Assembly: GCA_963966185.1 (NCBI GenBank)
Contig: CAWZYM010000300.1
Coordinates: forward strand, 80,001 to 144,000
Origin: Rhabditoides inermis
Lineage: Eukaryota > Nematoda > Chromadorea > Rhabditida > Rhabditidae
Length of the DNA: 64,000 bases
Direction: 5' to 3'
The notes under the pieces: generated by a model
What the model was told of the DNA's origin: nothing
What the model saw: the letters and a program-made list of their open reading frames with translations, nothing else
Database searches by the model: none
Made by a program: the position numbers and the translations under genes
Part shown: positions 54,300 through 64,000 of the stretch, in pieces
How the letters are laid out: each line of letters starts with the position of its first letter
Position numbering within the stretch: position 1 is the stretch's first letter

Positions 54300-57000
54300 T
54301 CAAAGTGAGAAATAAACATCTACTTATTGCATCTGAGTGAACACACCGCTTGCACGAAGACATTTGTCTTTTCTATGAAGCCACACGTCTTCATGCAAGT
54401 CTAATTTCTTATCAAAATAATAAACAAACATCTACTTATTGTATCTGAGTGAACACACCGCTTGCACGAAGACATTTGTGTTTTCTATCAAGCCACACGT
54501 CTTCATGCAAGTCTAATTTCTTATCAAAGTGAGAAATAAACATCTACTTATTGCATCTGAGTGAACACACCGCTTGCACGAAGACATTTGTCTTTTCTAT
54601 GAAGCCACACGTCTTCATGCAAGTCTAATTTCTTATCAAAATTATAAACAAACATCTACTTATTGTATCCGAGTGAACACACCGCTTGCACGAAGACATT
54701 TGTCTTTTCTATGAAGCCACACGTCTTCATGCAAGTCTAATTTCTTATCAAAATAACAAACAAACATCTACTTATTGTATCTCAGTGAACACACCGCTTG
54801 CACGAAGACATTTGTCTTTTCTATGAAGCCACACGTCTTCATGCAAGTCTAATTTCTTATCAAAATGATAAACAAACATCTACTTATTGCATCTGAGTGA
54901 ACACACCGCTTGCACGAAGACATTTGTGTTTTCTATCAAGCCACACGTCTTCATGCAAGTCTAATTTCTTATCAAAGTGAGAAATAAACATCTACTTATT
55001 GCATCTGAGTGAACACACCGCTTGCACGAAGACATTTGTCTTTTCTATGAAGCCACACGTCTTCATGCAAGTCTAATTTCTTATCAAAATTAAATTATAA
55101 ACAAACATCTACTTATTGTATCTGAGTGAACACACCGCTTGCACGAAGACATTTGTCTTTTCTATGAAGCCACACGTCTTCATGCAAGTCTAATTTCTTA
55201 TCAAAATGACAAACAAACATCTACTTATTGTATCTCAGTGAACACACCGCTTGCACGAAGACATTTGTCTTTTCTATGAAGCCACACGTCTTCATGCAAG
55301 TCTAATTTCTTATCAAAATGATAAACAAACATCTACTTATTGCATCTGAGTGAACACACCGCTTGCACGAAGACATTTGTCTTTTCTATGAAGCCACACG
55401 TCTTCATGCAAGTCTAGTTTCTTATCAAAATTATAAACAAACATCTACTCATTGCATCTGAGTGAATACACCGCTTGCACGAAGTTATTTGTTTTTTTCT
55501 ATCAAGCCACACATCTTCATGCAAGTCTAATTTCTTATCAAAATGATAAACAAACATCTACTTATTGTATCTGAGTAAACACACCGCTTGCACGAAGACA
55601 TTTGTCTTTTCTATGAAGCCAAACGTCTTCATGCAAGTCTAATTTCTTATCAAAATGATAAACAAACATGTACTTATTGCATCTGAGTGAACACACCGCT
55701 TGCACGAAGACATTTGTGTTTTATATCAACCATACGTCTTCATGCAAGTCTAATTTCTTATCAAAGTGAGAAATAAACATCTACTTATTGTATCTGAGTG
55801 AACACACCGCTTGCACGAAGTTATTTGTTTTTTTTTCTATCAAGCCACACGTCTTCATGCAAGTCTAATTTCTTATCAAAGTGAGAAATAAACATCTACT
55901 TATTGTATCTGAGTAAACACATTGCTTGCACGAAGTTATTTGTTTTTTTTCTATCAAGCCACACGTCTTCATGCAAATCTAATTTCTTATCAAAATGATA
56001 AGCAAACATCTACTTATTGTATCTGAGTGAACACACCGCTTGCACGAAGTTATTTGTTTTTTTTCTATCAAGCCACACGTCTTCATGCAAGTCTAATTTC
56101 TTATCAAAGTGATAAACAAACATCTACTTATTGTATCTGAGTGAACACACCGCTTGCACGAAGACATTTGTGTTTTCTATCAAGCCACACGTCTTCATGC
56201 AAGTCTAATTTCTTATCAAAGTGAGAAATAAACATCTACTTATTGCATCTGAGTGAACACACCGCTTGCACGAAGACATTTGTCTTTTCTATGAAGCCAC
56301 ACGTCTTCATGCAAGTCTAATTTCTTATCAAAATTATAAACAAACATCTACTCATTGCATCTGAGTGAATACACCGCTTGCACGAAGTTATTTGTTTTTT
56401 TCTATCAAGCCACACATCTTCATGCAAGTCTAATTTCTTATCAAAATGATAAACAAACATCTACTTATTGTATCTGAGTGAACACACCGCTTGCACGAAG
56501 ACATTTGTCTTTTCTATGAAGCCACACGTCTTCATGCAAGTCTAATTTCTTATCAAAATGATAAACAAACATGTACTTATTGCATCTGAGTGAACACACC
56601 GCTTGCACGAAGACATTTGTGTTTTCTATCAACCATACGTCTTCATGCAAGTCTAATTTCTTATCAAAGTGAGAAATAAACATCTACTTATTGTATCTGA
56701 GTGAACACACCGCTTGCACGAAGACATTTGTGTTTTCTATCCACCATACGTCTTCATGCAAGTCTAATTTCTTATCAAAATGATAAACAAGCATCCACTT
56801 ATTGTATCTGAGTGAACACACCGCTTGCACGAAGACATTTGTCTTTTCTATCAAGCCACACGTCTTCATGCAAGTCTAATTTCTTATCAAAATGATAAAC
56901 AAACATCTACTTATTGTATCTGAGTGAACACACCGCTTGCACGAAGACATTTGTCTTTTCTATGAAGCCACACGTCTTCATGCAAGTCTAATTTCTTATC
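54300..57000. repeat. HOR-C 24-monomer unit (2,701 bp), copy 1
   Basis: Variants recur 2,701 bp later in the same order. A shared 5-bp insertion (AATTAAATTATAAAC near 55,088) shows that the two copies are a direct duplication and not merely built from similar monomers. Boundaries are good to about one monomer. Confidence 0.8.
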
Positions 57001-59700
57001 AAAGTGAGAAATAAACATCTACTTATTGCATCTGAGTGAACACACCGCTTGCACGAAGACATTTGTCTTTTCTATGAAGCCACACGTCTTCATGCAAGTC
57101 TAATTTCTTATCAAAATAATAAACAAACATCTACTTATTGTATCTGAGTGAACACACCGCTTGCACGAAGACATTTGTGTTTTCTATCAAGCCACACGTC
57201 TTCATGCAAGTCTAATTTCTTATCAAAGTGAGAAATAAACATCTACTTATTGCATCTGAGTGAACACACCGCTTGCACGAAGACATTTGTCTTTTCTATG
57301 AAGCCACACGTCTTCATGCAAGTCTAATTTCTTATCAAAATTATAAACAAACATCTACTTATTGTATCCGAGTGAACACACCGCTTGCACGAAGACATTT
57401 GTCTTTTCTATGAAGCCACACGTCTTCATGCAAGTCTAATTTCTTATCAAAATGACAAACAAACATCTACTTATTGTATCTCAGTGAACACACCGCTTGC
57501 ACGAAGACATTTGTCTTTTCTATGAAGCCACACGTCTTCATGCAAGTCTAATTTCTTATCAAAATGATAAACAAACATCTACTTATTGCATCTGAGTGAA
57601 CACACCGCTTGCACGAAGACATTTGTGTTTTCTATCAAGCCACACGTCTTCATGCAAGTCTAATTTCTTATCAAAGTGAGAAATAAACATCTACTTATTG
57701 CATCTGAGTGAACACACCGCTTGCACGAAGACATTTGTCTTTTCTATGAAGCCACACGTCTTCATGCAAGTCTAATTTCTTATCAAAATTAAATTATAAA
57801 CAAACATCTACTTATTGTATCTGAGTGAACACACCGCTTGCACGAAGACATTTGTCTTTTCTATGAAGCCACACGTCTTCATGCAAGTCTAATTTCTTAT
57901 CAAAATGACAAACAAACATCTACTTATTGTATCTCAGTGAACACACCGCTTGCACGAAGACATTTGTCTTTTCTATGAAGCCACACGTCTTCATGCAAGT
58001 CTAATTTCTTATCAAAATGATAAACAAACATCTACTTATTGCATCTGAGTGAACACACCGCTTGCACGAAGACATTTGTCTTTTCTATGAAGCCACACGT
58101 CTTCATGCAAGTCTAATTTCTTATCAAAATTATAAACAAACATCTACTCATTGCATCTGAGTGAATACACCGCTTGCACGAAGTTATTTGTTTTTTTCTA
58201 TCAAGCCACACATCTTCATGCAAGTCTAATTTCTTATCAAAATGATAAACAAACATCTACTTATTGTATCTGAGTAAACACACCGCTTGCACGAAGACAT
58301 TTGTCTTTTCTATGAAGCCAAACGTCTTCATGCAAGTCTAATTTCTTATCAAAATGATAAACAAACATGTACTTATTGCATCTGAGTGAACACACCGCTT
58401 GCACGAAGACATTTGTGTTTTATATCAACCATACGTCTTCATGCAAGTCTAATTTCTTATCAAAGTGAGAAATAAACATCTACTTATTGTATCTGAGTGA
58501 ACACACCGCTTGCACGAAGTTATTTGTTTTTTTTTTCTATCAAGCCACACGTCTTCATGCAAGTCTAATTTCTTATCAAAGTGAGAAATAAACATCTACT
58601 TATTGTATCTGAGTAAACACATTGCTTGCACGAAGTTATTTGTTTTTTTTCTATCAAGCCACACGTCTTCATGCAAATCTAATTTCTTATCAAAATGATA
58701 AGCAAACATCTACTTATTGTATCTGAGTGAACACACCGCTTGCACGAAGTTATTTGTTTTTTTTCTATCAAGCCACACGTCTTCATGCAAGTCTAATTTC
58801 TTATCAAAGTGATAAACAAACATCTACTTATTGTATCTGAGTGAACACACCGCTTGCACGAAGACATTTGTGTTTTCTATCAAGCCACACGTCTTCATGC
58901 AAGTCTAATTTCTTATCAAAGTGAGAAATAAACATCTACTTATTGCATCTGAGTGAACACACCGCTTGCACGAAGACATTTGTCTTTTCTATGAAGCCAC
59001 ACGTCTTCATGCAAGTCTAATTTCTTATCAAAATTATAAACAAACATCTACTCATTGCATCTGAGTGAATACACCGCTTGCACGAAGTTATTTGTTTTTT
59101 TTCTATCAAGCCACACATCTTCATGCAAGTCTAATTTCTTATCAAAATGATAAACAAACATCTACTTATTGTATCTGAGTGAACACACCGCTTGCACGAA
59201 GACATTTGTCTTTTCTATGAAGCCACACGTCTTCATGCAAGTCTAATTTCTTATCAAAATGATAAACAAACATGTACTTATTGCATCTGAGTGAACACAC
59301 CGCTTGCACGAAGACATTTGTGTTTTCTATCAACCATACGTCTTCATGCAAGTCTAATTTCTTATCAAAGTGAGAAATAAACATCTACTTATTGTATCTG
59401 AGTGAACACACCGCTTGCACGAAGACATTTGTGTTTTCTATCCACCATACGTCTTCATGCAAGTCTAATTTCTTATCAAAATGATAAACAAGCATCCACT
59501 TATTGTATCTGAGTGAACACACCGCTTGCACGAAGACATTTGTCTTTTCTATCAAGCCACACGTCTTCATGCAAGTCTAATTTCTTATCAAAATGATAAA
59601 CAAACATCTACTTATTGTATCTGAGTAAACACACCGCTTGCACGAAGACATTTGTCTTTTCTATGAAGCCACACGTCTTCATGCAAGTCTAATTTCTTAT
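57001..59700. repeat. HOR-C 24-monomer unit (2,701 bp), copy 2
   Basis: It carries the same 5-bp insertion near 57,789 and the same GTATCCGAGTG change seen in copy 1. It leaves the pattern near 59,700. Confidence 0.8.
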
Positions 59701-59722
59701 CAAAATTATAAACAAACATCTA

Positions 59723-61858
59723 CTCATTGCATCTGAGTGAATACACCGCTTGCACGAAGTTATTTGTTTTTTTCTATCAAGCCACACATCTTCATGCAAG
59801 TCTAATTTCTTATCAAAATGATAAACAAACATCTACTTATTGTATCTGAGTGAACACACCGCTTGCACGAAGACATTTGTCTTTTCTATGAAGCCACACG
59901 TCTTCATGCAAGTCTAATTTCTTATCAAAATAATAAACAAACATCTATGTATTGTATCTGAGTGAAAACAACCCTTGCATAAAGACATTTGTGTTTTCTA
60001 TCAAGCCACACGTCTTCATGCAAGTCAAATTTCTTATCAAAACGATAAACAAACATGTACTTATTGCATCTGAGTGAACACACCGCTTGCACGAAGACAT
60101 TTGTCTTTTCTATGAAGCCACACGTCTTCATGCAAGTCTAATTTCTTATCAAAATTATAAATAAACATCTACTTATTGCATCTGAGTGAACACACCGCTT
60201 GCACGAAGACATTTGTCTTTTCTATGAAGCCACACGTCTTCATGCAAGTCTAATTTCTTATCAAAGTGAGAAATAAACATCTACTTATTGTATCTGAGTA
60301 AACACACCGCTTGCACGAAGTTATTTGTTTTTTTTTTCTATCAAGCCACACGTCTTCATGCAAATCTAATTTCTTATCAAAATGATAAGCAAACATCTAC
60401 TCATTGTATCTGAGTGAACACACCGCTTGCACGAAGACATTTGTCTTTTCTATCAAGCCACACGTCTTCATGCAAGTCTAATTTCTTATCAAAATAATAA
60501 ACAAACATCTACTTATTGTATCTGAGTGAACACACCGCTTGCACGAAGACATTTGTGTTTTCTATCAAGCCACACGTCTTCATGCAAGTCTAATTTCTTA
60601 TCAAAGTGAGAAATAAACATCTACTTATTGCATCTGAGTGAACACACCGCTTGCACGAAGACATTTGTGTTTTCTATCCACCATACGTCTTCATGCAAGT
60701 CTAATTTCTTATCAAAATGATAAACAAGCATCCACTTATTGTATCTGAGTGAACACACCGCTTGCACGAAGACATTTGTCTTTTCTATCAAGCCACACGT
60801 CTTCATGCAAGTCTAATTTCTTATCAAAATGATAAACAAACATCTACTTATTGTATCTGAGTGAACACACCGCTTGCACGAAGACATTTGTCTTTTCTAT
60901 GAAGCCACACGTCTTCATGCAAGTCTAATTTCTTATCAAAATTATAAACAAACATCTACTCATTGCATCTGAGTGAATACACCGCTTGCACGAAGTTATT
61001 TGTTTTTTTCTATCAAGCCACACATCTTCATGCAAGTCTAATTTCTTATGAAAATGATAAACAAACATCTACTTATTGTATCTGAGTGAACACACCGCTT
61101 GCACGAAGACATTTGTCTTTTCTATGAAGCCACACGTCTTCATGCAAGTCTAATTTCTTATCAAAATAATAAACAAACATCTATTTATTGTATCTGAGTG
61201 AAAACAACCCTTGCATAAAGACATTTGTGTTTTCTATCAAGCCACACGTCTTCATGCAAGTCAAATTTCTTATCAAAATGATAAACAAACATGTACTTAT
61301 TGCATCTGAGTGAACACACCGCTTGCACGAAGACATTTGTCTTTTCTATGAAGCCAACCGTCTTCATGCAAGTCTAATTTCTTATCAAATTTATAAATAA
61401 ACATCTACTTATTGCATCTGAGTGAACACACCGCTTGCACGAAGACATTTGTCTTTTCTATGAAGCCACACGTCTTCATGCAAGTCTAATTTCTTATCAA
61501 AGTGAGAAATAAACATCTACTTATTGTATCTGAGTAAACACACCGCTTGCACGAAGTTATTTGTTTTTTTTTCTATCAAGCCACACGTCTTCATGCAAAT
61601 CTAATTTCTTATCAAAATGATAAGCAAACATCTACTTATTGTATCTGAGTGAACACACCGCTTGCACGAAGACATTTGTCTTTTCTATCAAGCCACACGT
61701 TTTCATGCAAGTCTAATTTCTTATCAAAATGATAAACAAGCATCCACTTATTGTATCTGAGTGAACACACCGCTTGCACGAAGACATTTGTCTTTTCTAT
61801 CAAGCCACACGTCTTCATGCAAGTCTAATTTCTTATCAAAATGATAAACAAACATCTA
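59723..61858. repeat. HOR-C 19-monomer unit (about 2,135 bp), copy 1
   Basis: Marker monomers at 60,621, 61,185 and 61,636 all recur 2,135 bp later. One monomer has TTTCTTATGAAAATG near 61,043, shared with copy 2. Confidence 0.75.
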
Positions 61859-63994
61859 CTCATTGCATCTGAGTGAATACACCGCTTGCACGAAGTTATT
61901 TGTTTTTTTCTATCAAGCCACACATCTTCATGCAAGTCTAATTTCTTATCAAAATGATAAACAAACATCTACTTATTGTATCTGAGTGAACACACCGCTT
62001 GCACGAAGACATTTGTCTTTTCTATGAAGCCACACGTCTTCATGCAAGTCTAATTTCTTATCAAAATAATAAACAAACATCTATTTATTGTATCTGAGTG
62101 AAAAAAACCCTTGCATAAAGACATTTGTGTTTTCTATCAAGCCACACGTCTTCATGCAAGTCAAATTTCTTATCAAAATGATAAACAAACATGTACTTAT
62201 TGCATCTGAGTGAACACACCGCTTGCACGAAGACATTTGTCTTTTCTATGAAGCCACACGTCTTCATGCAAGTCTAATTTCTTATCAAAATTATAAATAA
62301 ACATCTACTTATTGCATCTGAGTGAACACACCGCTTGCACGAAGACATTTGTCTTTTCTATGAAGCCACACGTCTTCATGCAAGTCTAATTTATTATCAA
62401 AGTGAGAAATAAACATCTACTTATTGTATCTGAGTAAACACACCGCTTGCACGAAGTTATTTGTTTTTTTTTCTATCAAGCCACACGTCTTCATGCAAAT
62501 CTAATTTCTTATCAAAATGATAAGCAAACATCTACTTATTGTATCTGAGTGAACACACCGCTTGCACGAAGACATTTGTCTTTTCTATCAAGCCACACGT
62601 CTTCATGCAAGTCTAATTTCTTATCAAAATAATAAACAAACATCTACTTATTGTATCTGAGTGAACACACCGCTTGCACGAAGACATTTGTGTTTTCTAT
62701 CAAGCCACACGTCTTCATGCAAGTCTAATTTCTTATCAAAGTGAGAAATAAACATCTACTTATTGCATCTGAGTGAATCCACCGCTTGCACGAAGACATT
62801 TGTGTTTTCTATCCACCATACGTCTTCATGCAAGTCTAATTTCTTATCAAAATGATAAACAAGCATCCACTTATTGTATCTGAGTGAACACACCGCTTGC
62901 ACGAAGACATTTGTCTTTTCTATCAAGCCACACGTCTTCATGCAAGTCTAATTTCTTATCAAAATGATAAACAAACATCTACTTATTGTATCTGAGTGAA
63001 CACACCGCTTGCACGAAGACATTTGTCTTTTCTATGAAGCCACACGTCTTCATGCAAGTCTAATTTCTTATCAAAATTATAAACAAACATCTACTCATTG
63101 CATCTGAGTGAATACACCGCTTGCACGAAGTTATTTGTTTTTTTCTATCAAGCCACACATCTTCATGCAAGTCTAATTTCTTATGAAAATGATAAACAAA
63201 CATCTACTTATTGTATCTGAGTGAACACACCGCTTGCACGAAGACATTTGTCTTTTCTATGAAGCCACACGTCTTCATGCAAGTCTAATTTCTTATCAAA
63301 ATAATAAACAAACATCTATTTATTGTATCTGAGTGAAAACAACCCTTGCATAAAGACATTTGTGTTTTCTATCAAGCCACACGTCTTCATGCAAGTCAAA
63401 TTTCTTATCAAAATGATAAACAAACATGTACTTATTGCATCTGAGTGAACACACCGCTTGCACGAAGACATTTGTCTTTTCTATGAAGCCACACGATTTC
63501 ATGCAAGTCTAATTTCTTATCAAATTTATAAATAAACATCTACTTATTGCATCTGAGTGAACACACCGCTTGCACGAAGACATTTGTCTTTTCTATGAAG
63601 CCACACGTCTTCATGCAAGTCTAATTTCTTATCAAAGTGAGAAATAAACATCTACTTATTGTATCTGAGTAAACACACCGCTTGCACGAAGTTATTTGTT
63701 TTTTTTTCTATCAAGCCACACGTCTTCATGCAAATCTAATTTCTTATCAAAATGATAAGCAAACATCTACTTATTGTATCTGAGTGAACACACCGCTTGC
63801 ACGAAGACATTTGTCTTTTCTATCAAGCCACACGTTTTCATGCAAGTCTAATTTCTTATCAAAATGATAAACAAGCATCCACTTATTGTATCTGAGTGAA
63901 CACACCGCTTGCACGAAGACATTTGTCTTTTCTATCAAGCCACACGTCTTCATGCAAGTCTAATTTCTTATCAAAATGATAAACAAACATCTAC
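61859..63994. repeat. HOR-C 19-monomer unit (about 2,135 bp), copy 2
   Basis: This repeats the preceding unit up to the window edge, including the shared TTATGAAAATG monomer near 63,181. Private changes such as CACACGATTTCATGC near 63,490 and GAATCCACCGC near 62,775 mark it. Confidence 0.7.
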
Positions 63995-64000
63995 TTATTG

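Larger units (their letters stand above)
3771..64000. repeat. Satellite DNA array, about 112-bp monomer, roughly 540 copies, running off the right edge
   Basis: The whole stretch is head-to-tail copies of one monomer of about 112 bp. The anchors CCGCTTGCACGAAGAC, GCCACACGTCTTCATGCAAG and CTAATTTCTTATCAAAATG recur every 109-115 bp without interruption. The consensus has 40 G or C out of 112. No transposon, gene or unrelated insertion was seen in 60.2 kb. Main variant classes are: GAAGACATTTGTC against GAAGTTATTTG plus a T tract; CTATGAAGCC against CTATCAAGCC; AATGATAAACAAAC against AATTATAAATAAAC and AGTGAGAAATAAAC; and ATCTACTTATTG against ATCTACTCATTG or CAACTTATTG. The number of copies is estimated from length. 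Such arrays are typical of centromeric, subtelomeric or other heterochromatin in animals; which applies here cannot be told from the sequence. Confidence 0.98.
39701..64000. repeat. Satellite block C: 12-, 24- and 19-monomer HORs, array continues past window
   Basis: Block-A markers (GCAGGAAG, CAATTATAATTTC, GCAAAAAAAC) are absent. The characteristic monomers are AATGATAAGCAAAC, GTGTTTTATATCAACC, GTATCTCAGTG and GAAAACAACCCTTGCATAAAG. The last two monomer types can be followed through several repeat periods. The left boundary is approximate because GAAAACAACCC already occurs once near 32,880. Confidence 0.75.

Noticed and set aside
3771..64000. Dozens of 60-86-codon open frames in the array, mostly on the minus strand, with recurring peptides such as FDKKLDLHEDVW
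   Set aside because: They are translations of the monomer. Because 112 is not a multiple of 3 the frame shifts at each monomer and every ORF ends within about two monomers; variants change the peptide freely.
3771..64000. CRISPR array
   Set aside because: There are no short conserved repeats separated by unique spacers; the entire 112-bp unit repeats, and the context is an animal-type LINE.
3771..64000. AATAAA in the ATAAATAAAC and GAGAAATAAAC monomers as real polyadenylation signals
   Set aside because: The match arises from AT-rich monomer variants and there is no upstream gene to terminate.
3771..64000. Telomeric repeat or CENP-B box in the satellite
   Set aside because: No TTAGGC or TTAGGG tandem runs and no CENP-B-like box were seen, so a telomere or centromere assignment has no direct support.

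Overview
The window looks like metazoan nuclear DNA, with no bacterial gene organisation. It has three parts: a decayed non-LTR retrotransposon at the left edge (1 to about 2,930), a gene-free junction of about 840 bp (2,928-3,770), and one uninterrupted satellite array from 3,771 to the right edge (about 60.2 kb, still running at base 64,000). The retrotransposon has an apurinic-type endonuclease followed by a reverse transcriptase, the layout of RTE-clade LINEs common in nematodes and other invertebrates. A nematode is plausible, but the sequence alone does not prove it.

Left part. The LINE frame is open from base 2, so the element probably continues left of the window. One reading-frame change near 310-330 splits the endonuclease. 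Everything after it, including the complete RT core with its catalytic aspartates, is one frame ending at 2,927. The junction holds a short hairpin just after the stop, two copies of a roughly 56-bp sequence exactly 180 bp apart, and an (AT)n tract inside a 44-bp perfect palindrome.

Right part. The satellite monomer is about 112 bp (about 36% G+C), with roughly 540 copies in the window estimated from length. Each typical monomer has two dyads: a 15-bp palindrome made of two inverted TGATAA (GATA-type) sites, and a 13-bp inverted repeat (12 of 13 paired) around a 25-nt spacer. Monomer variants are arranged in nested higher-order repeats (HORs). Block A (3,771 to about 20,110) is built on a 30-monomer, 3,266-bp HOR plus deletion derivatives. 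Block B (about 20,110-39,700) is built on 23- and 21-monomer HORs (about 2,573 and 2,350 bp) and includes a 7-monomer triplication. Block C (about 39,700-64,000) is built on 12-, 24- and 19-monomer HORs (about 1,350, 2,701 and 2,135 bp). Block B mixes A-type variants with new ones, and block C has mostly lost the A-type variants, so the array records successive rounds of amplification.

No intact host gene is supported. The many short open frames inside the array follow from the monomer sequence and are not annotated as genes. All period lengths come from matching rare variants by eye; no alignment was computed.
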